DNA of 64,000 bases. It comes from Fidelibacterota bacterium. GTDB lineage: Bacteria; Fidelibacterota; Marinisomatia; SCGC-AAA003-L08; TS1B11. This document shows, piece by piece, positions 18,462-27,899 of this stretch. The translations under genes and the position numbers were made by a program. The stretch lies in NCBI GenBank assembly GCA_020354025.1, contig CP070638.1:124001-188000 (forward strand), read 5' to 3'. A model generated the notes under the pieces. The model saw nothing but the letters and a program-made list of their open reading frames with translations. It had not been told where the DNA came from and did no database searches. Each line of letters starts with the position of its first letter. The stretch's first letter is position 1.

Positions 18462-19883
18462 TCAGCGGACCAGGGTAAAACCGAAGGCTAGACTGATACC
18501 CTTGGTAGTATGAAGCCACAGCCCGTTGTGAAAAGCCATTGCCATGTCGAACTGGAAGGGCCCTTTATGGATGCCGAATCCGAGACCCAGCTGTTGCTTA
18601 TCCAAACCACTATAGCGTATCCCCATGCGGATTGGGAAGCTGGGCGTACGCAGTATCTCTACTCCCACCGCCAGCTGCCAACCCCTGGAGGCCCACAGTT
18701 GGTCCTGGAAACCGGTTACCAAGTCTAGAGTCAGGAGGCCAAAACCCTCGACACGCTTGGAGGCGCCCAGACGGAAAAGGGCGGGATAGTTGGTGATGAA
18801 CGGTTTCAGGTTCGCCTCCTTGGACAGCTCCTGATATGCCTCGCCCTCTAGTGTATCCGACCGTACCAAGCCTTCTTTGGTGTCCACCACTGTGTAGGTC
18901 TCGCTCTGGAACAGGCTGTCCATGGGTACGTCTTGGAGGAATTTCATGCCGGTTACATCGTTCATCCGGTAGGTGTACAGGAAGTATTCATTTTCTCGCC
19001 AGGGCATGAATCCCTGAAGGGCATCACCAAGAAGGTCTTTGGTGATAGAGGGTCCGTGCCAGCGGATGCTGCCCAGGGCGTTGATAAGTGAAATGCCCAG
19101 TCGATAGCCATTGATTTCGCTGGTAGCAAAGCCTATATCCAGACCAAAACCGCTTCCGCCCACGGCTTGCCTGAGCAGGTAGCGCCCCTCGCCCTTAAAT
19201 CCGGTAGTATCAGTGAGAAAATACCCACTGCTGGAGTCCTGATCTACACCAATGTGGAACAGACCCTGTAAATACTTGAGAGTGAATCCAATTGCAGCGT
19301 CGCCTGTTGGGACAGCGAAGCTGAAACCCCACTCAGCCGCCCCCGTTAGCTCTTCATTGAGAGTCAGTTTCAGGCTGTCTCCGACAACGTTGCCCTGCAT
19401 CAGCAGGTCAAACATGGCCTTGGGTAGACCCATGTCACCGAATATAACGATCTCACTCGAGAAGGCAGTGATACCTCTGGCCCAGTTGATGCCCGGGATA
19501 GGTAGATGCATGCTTGTATTGATCCGCAGCCCGTCGTACGGGATCCCCTCGAGGAATGTTTGTTTATTCACATATTCGTTCGAAAGAGTATCGATAAAAT
19601 CCGCACCGTTGATCAGGTTATAGTTTTCGATTGATAGTAGGTTATTTTCCAGTCCAAAGGTTAATCCCCCCAGGTTCATACTAAAGTCATTGGCGGAAAA
19701 GGCCAGTCGGGCCGGATTGTAGCCTACAGCGTGAATACCCTCGACCAAGCTAGTTGTAGCCCCCGCCAATCCCAGGGAACGTGGATCTGGGGTGGGTCCC
19801 TGTGCCCAGAGGAACCCAAAACAGACAACCGGCCACAGTATGCCATTCAGCAGCTTTATTCTATTGTTATGGTGCCTTGCCAC
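18462..19883 (-). CDS. Outer-membrane beta-barrel protein, PorV/DUF5723-like
   Basis: A 473-residue exported protein with a signal sequence (hydrophobic core GILWPVVCFGFLWAQG). The mature part begins with PRSLGLAGATTSLVEGIHAVGYNPARLA, a pattern shared by PorV/PorQ and DUF5723 barrels of FCB bacteria, and continues with alternating beta strands and Gly/aromatic turns to a C-terminal FGFTLVR. The start at 19883 lies inside the end of the large lipoprotein gene (17-base overlap), so the two are co-translated and probably function together at the cell surface. The substrate or partner is unknown. Confidence 0.7.
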   Translation of the reverse strand: MARHHNNRIKLLNGILWPVVCFGFLWAQGPTPDPRSLGLAGATTSLVEGIHAVGYNPARLAFSANDFSMNLGGLTFGLENNLLSIENYNLINGADFIDTLSNEYVNKQTFLEGIPYDGLRINTSMHLPIPGINWARGITAFSSEIVIFGDMGLPKAMFDLLMQGNVVGDSLKLTLNEELTGAAEWGFSFAVPTGDAAIGFTLKYLQGLFHIGVDQDSSSGYFLTDTTGFKGEGRYLLRQAVGGSGFGLDIGFATSEINGYRLGISLINALGSIRWHGPSITKDLLGDALQGFMPWRENEYFLYTYRMNDVTGMKFLQDVPMDSLFQSETYTVVDTKEGLVRSDTLEGEAYQELSKEANLKPFITNYPALFRLGASKRVEGFGLLTLDLVTGFQDQLWASRGWQLAVGVEILRTPSFPIRMGIRYSGLDKQQLGLGFGIHKGPFQFDMAMAFHNGLWLHTTKGISLAFGFTLVR

Positions 19884-22800
19884 GACCTAGTATGCTTCTT
19901 TTCTTTGTATCGGATATGATGTGTCGGATAGGAAGCGAAGGCGCCGGGGACATGCTTTCACTTCCGGCCTGCTGTACGGTGACCAGGAATGAAGTTGTGG
20001 CCGGATCAATATCATCATCGGGATCATCGTCGGCGGAGACGGTGACCCTGGCCGTACCCGGACCAATACCGGCTACCCGCAGCACTTTCCTGGTCACGCC
20101 ACCAGACCTTAGAGTGCGTATCGTACCTGTAGCGATGCCAGTATGGCTTGTGGTGGCAGCTAGATCTAATTCTTTGACTTCCATTCCCTCGGGAGGAGTG
20201 AATACCGAATCTAGGTAGACGGTGGCCGTGGAGTCGGTAGCTAGGATCATATTGGGAATAGACTGGACCTGGATCTCCGACGAGTCCGGTTCCTCTTCTA
20301 CGCCTAGAATATCACTGGCGAGGTTGAAGGTGATGAAGGCTGCAAAATTAATCCAGTTGGTGGTTTGCATGGTCCGGAGGCCTTCAGCGCCATATAATGT
20401 GATAAAGGTCTTGAGATAAACAGTGGTATCGGAGGCAATCCACCCCACGCGTTCGGCGTCCAGGGCGATAACCTGGGTCGTATCCCCCGGCGTTGTCACC
20501 CACCCGAGATTGTTGACATTCTTGGGTGATGGCAGCTCCATATCGAAAAGGTGACCGATCCAGAAGGAGTCACCCTGTTCAGTATAGAACTCGACTTTTT
20601 TTGCTATGGTTTCCTGGGGCAGGGAAGTTTTTCCAGCGACGGCCAGCTCAGGGTGGAAAACGAACTGGTTGACATCCATGATGGAGTCAGCCTCCAGGAC
20701 GTCAGGGACAGTGCTGTAAATGGTAGTGTCTCCGGTTCTGGCAGCGGTGGGAATACCGGCGGCAATGTCGTCCAGGTAGTCCAGGGCAAGGGTAAACAGG
20801 GTTGTGTCGGAAGCGAGCATTGAAATTTTACCCCCGAAGGGGAAGTTGGTCTCTGCACTGGACGTAAGAGAAGCTGACAGCAGAACGTTCTGGATCTGCT
20901 CGCGGGTATCCTCGGCCATAGGTGCCAACGGTATAGGAGCCACCGGCAGGAAGGAAATGTCCTGTGGCATGATAAAGGCAAACGGTGCAATCAACTCAAA
21001 CTCTCCCCAGATGCCTTTTCCCACTTCTACTACACCTTCACCCTCAACCACGGCAGCCCCCGCCACCTCGATAATGTCCGGTGGTAGGTTGAGCACATCC
21101 ACTATGGTTTTGCCCTCAGATACAACGGTGGTGTCCCACCAGGAGCTGTTGGTATCCGTAATCCCTTCAGGAAGCCAGTAGGTCCTCACTGAACTCTCGT
21201 CGAGGATAATCATGGTATAGGCGGTATCGCCGTTATCGGCATGGGCAGGTGTTCCATCGGGAGCGGTTCCATCGGGATCGGGATAATTGACATATGCAGG
21301 AATAGGGATAGCCACGCTGTCACCTTCGTAGGTCCTGCCGACCAGCCGTAGATCTAGCTGCACCGGAAGCTTGATCTGATTGCGCAAGAGCAGAGCGAGG
21401 CTTAGCCGCCCGAGCTGAAAACCCGCGAAGCCAGTAGGAATGTTCTGGATGGTAGTATTCACCGCGTCGAAGGAAAGGGAAAAATTCCCGGTGATACTTT
21501 CGAAGTGCAGATCCCCCTTTCCGTCATCATCTCCATCCCCGAACTCGATGCCAACCTGGAAGGTGCCAAGCGGCGTACCGTCTAAAGGTAGGGCAATGTC
21601 TTCTGCTATCACCTCAGCCTGTACTTCATACTGGAATTCTTCGATGGCGCTGCCACCGGCCGGATTATAGAAGGTATATCCGCCAAGGGCATTGGTAGTA
21701 TCGATCGGCGCATCACCATCCGATAGCGTATAAGGGCCGAATTTAAGGCTGTCTGTACCGGCGGGCGTCGAGGTGAAATTGGGAAAAGTCAATCCGAACA
21801 GGATATCAAATGGGAGGGTGTTGGCCAGACCATTCAGGGAGACTTCGTTTATCGGTGAGGTCACCTGTGAACGCAGGACGCCGCTTCGGATCGCAATATC
21901 CTCCGGCAAGGGTAGCGGGTCAGGTGCCTCCGGGAGAACGGATGCTTGAGAAGTGGTAATGGCCAGGCTGTCCACCCCGCCGACCAGGATCTGGACAGTG
22001 ACAGCCACCTTGGCCGAATCGCCGGCCAGGATTTTCACGGTATCCGTAGCCACCGGCAGGCGCATACTCAGACCAAAGCCCATTTCACTTCCCAGCTTTT
22101 CGGTAGCGAGGTCGGTGGAATCATCGTAGGTTGCGTTCTTAAGCAGGCTGTTCTTCTGATGGGTAACCGACAGTAGGCTACCCGAAGTGAGGTTCAGACG
22201 GATGGAATCTATACTGGTAGGAAAGCCGTTATTCTCCACCGTAGTGTGAAATTTACTATTATATGGCGTATCATCCAGCCGCAGGTAGCGCATCCGTTCG
22301 ATGAATGAAATGTCCTGGAAGGCGGTGCTGGTATCGAGTACCTGGAAGGGACCCTCGTTCTCATCTATATCAATAGAGGCCACGTAGGCGTTCCAGTCGT
22401 CCTGTAGAATATTGACATCGTATGCCGCCGGGAATGATACGGTGTCATAAAAGGCAGATAGGGCTGTGGTGCGGAGTAAGGAGTCAAGCTTGATTACTAT
22501 CTGAACGTTTTCTTCCACCGGCATTGTGATTAGACTGTCTGCGCTGATGCCATCCACTGTCTCGGATATAGTCTGGGTGGTTGCTGCCTCTGGCAGCTCC
22601 ACTTCCAGTAAGCTGGAATCAATCTTAGTTGTGTCCAAAGTCCCGCAGAACTCGATCTGGAGTGTGCTATCCTTGTCAACGGAGATGGTAGTGTCGTTTT
22701 CCGCCAGGTCCGACAGGTCGTAGGTTTCGTGAATAAGGGGTATGGTGAGGGAAATTCCCCAGCGGGGGAGTTCCGGTGATTCCAGCAGCTGGAAATCACA

Positions 22801-22893
22801 AGCCCCGGCAATAATCAAAGTGCCCAGGAACAGTGGTGGCAACAGCACTGTCGCCCAGGTCTTCCTATGTTGTGTTCTGGTTAATTCTGGCAT
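19867..22893 (-). CDS. Very large exported protein, probable lipoprotein
   Basis: A 1008-residue protein with a signal region (LPPLFLGTLIIAGACDF); the Cys in AGAC could be lipidated, though Ala rather than Leu sits at -3. It is acidic and Thr/Ser/Asp-rich with repeated short beta-strand stretches, no membrane segments after the signal and few Cys. Near residues 880-985, motifs such as GVTRKVLRVAGIGPGTARVTVSADDDPDDD resemble a bacterial Ig-like or Big-type domain. I do not recognise the family. It overlaps the downstream barrel gene, suggesting a barrel plus surface lipoprotein pair. No strong ribosome binding site precedes the ATG at 22893. Confidence 0.75.
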   Translation of the reverse strand: MPELTRTQHRKTWATVLLPPLFLGTLIIAGACDFQLLESPELPRWGISLTIPLIHETYDLSDLAENDTTISVDKDSTLQIEFCGTLDTTKIDSSLLEVELPEAATTQTISETVDGISADSLITMPVEENVQIVIKLDSLLRTTALSAFYDTVSFPAAYDVNILQDDWNAYVASIDIDENEGPFQVLDTSTAFQDISFIERMRYLRLDDTPYNSKFHTTVENNGFPTSIDSIRLNLTSGSLLSVTHQKNSLLKNATYDDSTDLATEKLGSEMGFGLSMRLPVATDTVKILAGDSAKVAVTVQILVGGVDSLAITTSQASVLPEAPDPLPLPEDIAIRSGVLRSQVTSPINEVSLNGLANTLPFDILFGLTFPNFTSTPAGTDSLKFGPYTLSDGDAPIDTTNALGGYTFYNPAGGSAIEEFQYEVQAEVIAEDIALPLDGTPLGTFQVGIEFGDGDDDGKGDLHFESITGNFSLSFDAVNTTIQNIPTGFAGFQLGRLSLALLLRNQIKLPVQLDLRLVGRTYEGDSVAIPIPAYVNYPDPDGTAPDGTPAHADNGDTAYTMIILDESSVRTYWLPEGITDTNSSWWDTTVVSEGKTIVDVLNLPPDIIEVAGAAVVEGEGVVEVGKGIWGEFELIAPFAFIMPQDISFLPVAPIPLAPMAEDTREQIQNVLLSASLTSSAETNFPFGGKISMLASDTTLFTLALDYLDDIAAGIPTAARTGDTTIYSTVPDVLEADSIMDVNQFVFHPELAVAGKTSLPQETIAKKVEFYTEQGDSFWIGHLFDMELPSPKNVNNLGWVTTPGDTTQVIALDAERVGWIASDTTVYLKTFITLYGAEGLRTMQTTNWINFAAFITFNLASDILGVEEEPDSSEIQVQSIPNMILATDSTATVYLDSVFTPPEGMEVKELDLAATTSHTGIATGTIRTLRSGGVTRKVLRVAGIGPGTARVTVSADDDPDDDIDPATTSFLVTVQQAGSESMSPAPSLPIRHIISDTKKRSILGRGKAP

Positions 22894-23078
22894 ATTGCAG
22901 GTAGTTCTACGTGATAGCTCGTAGGACTTTTCTGTAATTGTGGGAATCTAGGAAGGATTATTCCAAATACAAATGATTTCGTAAAGTGGTTTGCCGCCTG
23001 TTTCCGGCGCTAGTGATAGTCAATTACCGACCACTAGTCCTTCGCCAAGCTAAGGGCAAGCCAGCAGTGGCTAAATCA

Positions 23079-24260
23079 TTATTTCAGATAAGCTTTGAGA
23101 GCCTCCGCCTTATCGAGACGCTCCCAGGTAAAGTCATCATCTTCCCGTCCGAAATGTCCATATGCAGCGGTTTTCTGATAGATGGGGCGTAGCAGGTCCA
23201 GGTGCTGTATAATTTCCCTGGGTTTAAGGGGGAATTCCTCTCTGATGATCTCTCCGATTTTCCGGTCGTCCAACCGTCCGGTCCCGAAGGTATCCACGCT
23301 GACTGAAACGGGTTCCGCCACGCCGATACTGTACGCTAGCTGCACTTCGCACCGTCTGGCGAGCTCCGCTCCTACAACGTTCTTGGCGATATACCTAGTC
23401 ATGTAAGCGGCGGAACGATCAACTTTGGAGGGATCTTTTCCGGAAAAGGCACCACCACCATGACGAGCATAACCGCCGTATGTATCCACGATGATTTTAC
23501 GCCCCGTGAGACCTGTGTCTGCCTGGGGGCCGCCCATTACGAAGCGGCCTGTGCCATTGACGATAAAATGCTCCTCAAAATCGAGGCCGCTATCCACCAG
23601 GACTGGCAGCACGACACGATCGACAACCTCTTTGGTAATGAGCTGGTGTTCCATGCGGACATCGGGATAAGCGTCGCTCAGGTCATCGTGCTGTGTCGCC
23701 ACCACCACTTTTTTCACCGCTACCGGACGATCTCCATCGTACTCCACGGTCACTTGCGACTTACCGTCGGGTCGCAGCCAGGGTAAATCTTCGGACTTGC
23801 GCAGCTCGGCCAGACGCCGGGTGATCCGCTGTGCCAGCTGGATCGGTAGGGGCATCAGCTCAGGGGTCTCATTACAGGCGAAGCCGAACATGTGCCCCTG
23901 ATCGCCGGCCCCCTGTTCATGTTCGTTGGACTCTTCCACTCCTTGAGCAATCTCCGGACTCTGCTCGTCGATACTGGTAAGGACCGCCGCTTTCGTGGCG
24001 CTTATACCGTATGAGGCGCGGGTATAGCCGATATCGGCCAGCGTCTTGCGGACTATGTTGGGGATGTCCACATAAGTGGTCGTGGTAATCTCCCCGGAAA
24101 CTAGGATCAGACCGGTAGTGGCCAGAGTCTCGCAGGCCACCCTGCCGTAGGGATCGTCCGCCAGAATCCCGTCCAGAATGGCATCGGAGATCTGGTCGCA
24201 GACCTTGTCCGGATGACCCTCGGTTACCGATTCAGACGTAAATAGGCGGTGATCAGGCAT
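23079..24260 (-). CDS. metK: S-adenosylmethionine synthase
   Basis: Makes S-adenosylmethionine from methionine and ATP in the cytoplasm. The N-terminal [21 protein letters not shown], the ATP loop [10 protein letters not shown] and the P-loop-like [19 protein letters not shown] are complete. The 393-residue length is normal. AAGGA seven bases before the ATG at 24260 is a good ribosome binding site. I see no recognisable SAM riboswitch in the 236 bases upstream, which are shared with the divergent peptidase gene. The radical SAM enzyme encoded nearby uses the product. Confidence 0.97.
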   Translation of the reverse strand: MPDHRLFTSESVTEGHPDKVCDQISDAILDGILADDPYGRVACETLATTGLILVSGEITTTTYVDIPNIVRKTLADIGYTRASYGISATKAAVLTSIDEQSPEIAQGVEESNEHEQGAGDQGHMFGFACNETPELMPLPIQLAQRITRRLAELRKSEDLPWLRPDGKSQVTVEYDGDRPVAVKKVVVATQHDDLSDAYPDVRMEHQLITKEVVDRVVLPVLVDSGLDFEEHFIVNGTGRFVMGGPQADTGLTGRKIIVDTYGGYARHGGGAFSGKDPSKVDRSAAYMTRYIAKNVVGAELARRCEVQLAYSIGVAEPVSVSVDTFGTGRLDDRKIGEIIREEFPLKPREIIQHLDLLRPIYQKTAAYGHFGREDDDFTWERLDKAEALKAYLK

Positions 24261-24496
24261 TCAACTTTCCTTTGCTAATGAAGATGTAAATCCCAATAAA
24301 GGATTAAAAGTTACATAGGAAGCGATCATTTATTCCAGTCTATTACTGGCTAGCCACTGAGTAAGCCAATCCAGGGAAATATATTGCGATACATTTAACT
24401 GTCGAGGGACCTCGAGTGGTGGCAGATCAGAATAGTCATCATCGGTTACCTTTCATTAAATTGCTCACCCTTGATAACTATCCTGAGGAATATGCC

Positions 24497-25894
24497 ATGC
24501 TCAAACTGGTGTCTTTGCTTGTCCTGATCACCCTGTCCTGGGCAACAGCCCGGATCACACCGGAAATTTACCGTCAACGGCGGGCAGCGGTCCGAGCCCA
24601 GCTCGGCCCCGGTGAGCGGATAGTTCTGCTCACCGAAACCGTCACTATCCGGAACGGTGATGTGGAGCATGAATTTCGCCCCAACTCCGACTTCTGGTAC
24701 CTGACTGGTTTCGGAGAGCCCGAGGCGGCCCTGGTGTTAACCGGCGAAGACGTGAGTTTCTCCTTAGGTGATCAGGACTACCGGGGCAATGAGTTTCTGT
24801 TCCTGAGGGAGAAGAATCCGGTGAGGGAGCGATGGACGGGAATACACCTGGGGGCGGAACGTGCACCTGGAGCTCTCCTCATCGACCACGCTCTGCCTAT
24901 CGATATCTTCACCGATGCATTACCCTATCTCATGCAAGGGACCGGTACCATTTACGTTAATCTCAACCGGGATAAGCTGGAGCAGTCCCTTACTGTACTG
25001 GCCGAAGCGACGCTTCAATGGGTGCCAAAGGAGAATGGTGTATTCATCATAGCCGATGCAGTCCGACGTTTCAGGAAGCGACTCAGGGCCCGTACCAGGG
25101 GTATCAAGCCGCCCAACTGGAAGATCGCCTATAAATCGACCGATGAAATTATCCATCCCATGCGCCTCCGCAAGTCGGCTAGTGAGTTGGAGGTGCTCCA
25201 GCGGGCGGTGGATGTCACCGGTGATGGATTGGTGGCAGCCATTCAGCGGGTTCATCCCGGACTGTACGAGTATCAGGTGCAGGCAACAATTGAGTATGAA
25301 TTCAAGGATAACGGCGCGCAGCGAGAGGGTTTTCCATCCATCGTCGCTTCAGGACCCAACGCGCTCAATCTGCACTATTCAGAGAACAGCCGCCAACTTC
25401 AATCGGGTGAGCTACTGCTCATGGACGTAGGTGCCGAGGTTGACATGTACACCGCCGATGTCGCCCGCACAGTGCCCGTTAGCGGTTCCTTTTCACCTAC
25501 TCAGCGGGAGCTCTACGGCTATCTCCTGGAAGTCCAGGCAGCAGCGGCGGCTGCCCTGAAACCAGGTATCACCATTAATGAACTGAACCAGGTCGCCAGG
25601 GAAGTGCTCGAAGAGAAGGGCTATGACCAATACTTCATCCATAACTTATCCCATTGGCTGGGCATGGACGTACACGACGTAGGCCGGAAGGCAACACCCG
25701 CCGAACCGGGGATGATCTTGACCATCGAGCCTGGCATTTACATCCCGGTTGACGATCAAGCGGTGCCCCAGTCCTACCGGGGTATAGGCATGCGCCTGGA
25801 AGATGATTTCCTGGTGACAGAAAAGGGTGCCGTTATACTATCCGGGAAAATCCCCCGCACCATCGAAGAAATTGAATCCTTGATGAAACAATAA
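24497..25894 (+). CDS. Exported Xaa-Pro aminopeptidase (M24 family)
   Basis: A pita-bread metallopeptidase that removes N-terminal residues before proline. The five metal ligands are seen in order: Asp in LLMDVGAEVD, Asp in TADVARTVP, His in NLSHWLGMDVHD, Glu in TIEPGIYIP and Glu in MRLEDDFLVT. The N-terminal aminopeptidase-P domain (about residues 20-165) has the FRPNSDFWYLTGF pattern. ATG 24497 has GAGGA seven bases upstream and exposes a signal sequence (LKLVSLLVLITLSWATA), so the enzyme is likely periplasmic or surface; it has 465 residues. Longer in-frame starts lack support. Confidence 0.9.
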   Translation: MLKLVSLLVLITLSWATARITPEIYRQRRAAVRAQLGPGERIVLLTETVTIRNGDVEHEFRPNSDFWYLTGFGEPEAALVLTGEDVSFSLGDQDYRGNEFLFLREKNPVRERWTGIHLGAERAPGALLIDHALPIDIFTDALPYLMQGTGTIYVNLNRDKLEQSLTVLAEATLQWVPKENGVFIIADAVRRFRKRLRARTRGIKPPNWKIAYKSTDEIIHPMRLRKSASELEVLQRAVDVTGDGLVAAIQRVHPGLYEYQVQATIEYEFKDNGAQREGFPSIVASGPNALNLHYSENSRQLQSGELLLMDVGAEVDMYTADVARTVPVSGSFSPTQRELYGYLLEVQAAAAAALKPGITINELNQVAREVLEEKGYDQYFIHNLSHWLGMDVHDVGRKATPAEPGMILTIEPGIYIPVDDQAVPQSYRGIGMRLEDDFLVTEKGAVILSGKIPRTIEEIESLMKQ

Positions 25895-25928
25895 ACCGGC
25901 CGCCGAGACCACTCGCAACCGGCCGGTT
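25894..25928. terminator. Inverted repeat after the peptidase gene
   Basis: AACCGGCC at 25894-25901 and GGCCGGTT at 25921-25928 form a perfect eight-base GC-rich stem with a 19-base loop, starting at the last base of the peptidase stop codon. It lies between convergent genes and may terminate both. A clear T-run is missing on the plus strand. Confidence 0.5.
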
Positions 25929-25955
25929 GTTGGATTTATAGAGTAGAGGGTTGCC

Positions 25956-26156
25956 TTAGTCCTTTTCCTCGAGGACCTTATTCAAGTGCTCATCCATATT
26001 GGCATCACTCGGAACTGCTACTACACGATCCGAAAACCGCACTGCACCCGTGTCAGGATCCCTGACGCTTTTGATTACCCGCACATGTTGCGTCCCTTCC
26101 CTACGTTCTGCGTGCTTTCGGGCTTTGTCCGCAAAGGATCTCTGTCCTTTTGCCAT
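25956..26156 (-). CDS. Small conserved-looking basic protein, unknown function
   Basis: A 66-residue soluble protein: a basic first half (MAKGQRSFADKARKHAERR), then a central VRVIKSVRDPDTGAVRFSDRVVAV stretch likely to form beta strands, then an acidic end. AAGGAG seven to eight bases before the ATG at 26156 is a good ribosome binding site, and the gene starts two bases after the GGDEF gene stop, so translation is credible. I cannot name the family with confidence. It contains no cysteines. The downstream inverted repeat at 25894-25928 probably ends the transcript. Confidence 0.65.
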   Translation of the reverse strand: MAKGQRSFADKARKHAERREGTQHVRVIKSVRDPDTGAVRFSDRVVAVPSDANMDEHLNKVLEEKD

Positions 26157-26158
26157 AA

Positions 26159-27679
26159 TTATTCTCCTTTCTTCTCATTTTCTGGTTCCTCTGAGTAGGA
26201 AATCACAGCGTTACCCCCCCTGTGTTTAACCACGTACATAGCATCATCGGCGCATTTGATAAGTGTATTGATGTCATCACCATCTATGGGGTATTCCGAC
26301 ATGCCGATACTGACCGAAATCCGTGTTTTCACGCTCTGATTCTCAAACTGGTACTCAGCGATAGACTTCCTGATTCTTTCGGCTGTTGAGAGGCAGCTTT
26401 GCTTATCGGCGTTAATGATGACCACTCCAAACTCCTCACCACCGTAGCGCCCGGCAATGTCGGCCTTTCGGATGCAGGATCGAATCAGCTGGGATGTCTG
26501 CCAGAGGACGTAGTCACCAAAAAGGTGTCCGTGTGTATCGTTAACCCGCTTGAAACTGTCCAGATCAAGCATTAAAAAGGTCATCGTATCACTATAGCGG
26601 GATGCCCGTTCCAGCTCAATCCCAAAACGCTCCATAAATGATCGATGGTTCAGCAGCTGAGTCAGACCGTCAATAGTAGCAATAGCCCTGACTTCCTGGT
26701 ATCTCTGACTCCAGCAGAGAGCGGTTCCATACACTTGGCTGATGGCCTTCAGAATGCCCATATCGGTGGGGCTGAAATGATCCTTTGCGACGCTCTCTAG
26801 GGCTAATATGCCCCGGGGCACACCGGCTTCCATAAGCGGCACTCCCAGGAAGGATGTCAGTGGGGTCTTCTTGAGGTCGCCCGCTACAAATCGGCCCTTA
26901 TATCCCGATGTCTTCAACCGACCGATGTTTATGGGTCGAGCTTGCATGAATACCTCACCGTGAGCAACACCAGCGGTTGTATAAGTGTAGCCTTCTAAGT
27001 AGTCATCCTTAAGGCCCTCCACCCGGTCAATTTGCAGCCTCTCCTTCGTTTCTTTGGATAGTGTCGAGATGGTAAATCTGTCGAAAGTCATCGCCTCCTT
27101 CACTAGCCTGACAAGAGTGTCAATCAACACTTCTGAGGTGGATGAAATGTCAAGGTTGCCGGCCTTGCTCACAAGATCTGAAAGGAACGTGTTTTCGGCG
27201 TATATGGCCCCCATTTTAGAATTCAGAAGCAGGTTGTTCTCAACCATCCGGGCAGCCTGATCGATGTAGTGCTGGACCTGGGCTTTATCATCTGGTTCCT
27301 GTGGCAATTTCACCACGAGCAGTCCTGCGTGTTCTTCATCGGCGGAAAGGGAACGGGCTATGACGAGTGTGTCCGGACCTTTCCTGGAACCGGCCAGAAA
27401 CCGGGCTGCCTCCTCATCCGATATTCTTATCGGTACTGGCTGCCCGTCAGATTCCTCCGTCTTACTCAAATCTGAAATGGCGTCAGCTGGGAGAGATCTG
27501 ATGAAGATTTTTTTAGCGGCGCTGCTCTTCTGGAGGACAAGATTTTCCCCCTCCCCCTCGTAAAGGTAGACCGCCGCCTCGCTGCTGGGTAGGGCATCAG
27601 TCAGACAAGTGAACACGATCCACAGGGAATCAAGGAAGTAATCCTTAGGGTGCTGTTGATTGGAAAACGTTGCCGTCAT
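26159..27679 (-). CDS. GAF-GGDEF diguanylate cyclase
   Basis: A cytoplasmic signalling enzyme expected to make cyclic di-GMP. The first 150 residues are a weak GAF-like region, residues about 165-330 form a clearer GAF domain (FLGVPLMEAGVPRGILALES), and the last 170 form the GGDEF domain. The active motif is GGEEF in GRYGGEEFGVV. RKAD lies exactly five residues before it, matching the RxxD inhibitory site, so product feedback is likely. There are no membrane segments. ATG 27679 has no strong ribosome binding site. The ligand of the GAF domains is unknown. The small protein gene follows directly. Confidence 0.9.
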   Translation of the reverse strand: MTATFSNQQHPKDYFLDSLWIVFTCLTDALPSSEAAVYLYEGEGENLVLQKSSAAKKIFIRSLPADAISDLSKTEESDGQPVPIRISDEEAARFLAGSRKGPDTLVIARSLSADEEHAGLLVVKLPQEPDDKAQVQHYIDQAARMVENNLLLNSKMGAIYAENTFLSDLVSKAGNLDISSTSEVLIDTLVRLVKEAMTFDRFTISTLSKETKERLQIDRVEGLKDDYLEGYTYTTAGVAHGEVFMQARPINIGRLKTSGYKGRFVAGDLKKTPLTSFLGVPLMEAGVPRGILALESVAKDHFSPTDMGILKAISQVYGTALCWSQRYQEVRAIATIDGLTQLLNHRSFMERFGIELERASRYSDTMTFLMLDLDSFKRVNDTHGHLFGDYVLWQTSQLIRSCIRKADIAGRYGGEEFGVVIINADKQSCLSTAERIRKSIAEYQFENQSVKTRISVSIGMSEYPIDGDDINTLIKCADDAMYVVKHRGGNAVISYSEEPENEKKGE

Positions 27680-27899
27680 CGGATGATCGATTCGTTCCTT
27701 ATGTCGTGTGTAGGGTTTGCTCTCTATTGCGGAGGGAGATAGACAATCTCACCTCACGGAATTCCCACTATGAGAGATAAAGTTAATAAAACGTATCTTA
27801 GTTTCCATGTGAGTTTTATCACGTTTCGATGAAATTCGAATTAGGCTCTTGGTAGGCAGGCCGATAAGAGTGGATTGGGATACCAGTTCGAGGTATTCA

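Noticed and set aside
22894-23078. CTAGTG/CACTAG inverted repeat in the lipoprotein-metK gap as a mobile repeat
   Set aside because: Six-base arms with a 16-base loop, no second convincing copy in the window; likely chance or a weak terminator.
24261-24496. SAM riboswitch upstream of metK
   Set aside because: I looked for the stems and T-rich terminator of known SAM riboswitches and found none; metK has a plain ribosome binding site.
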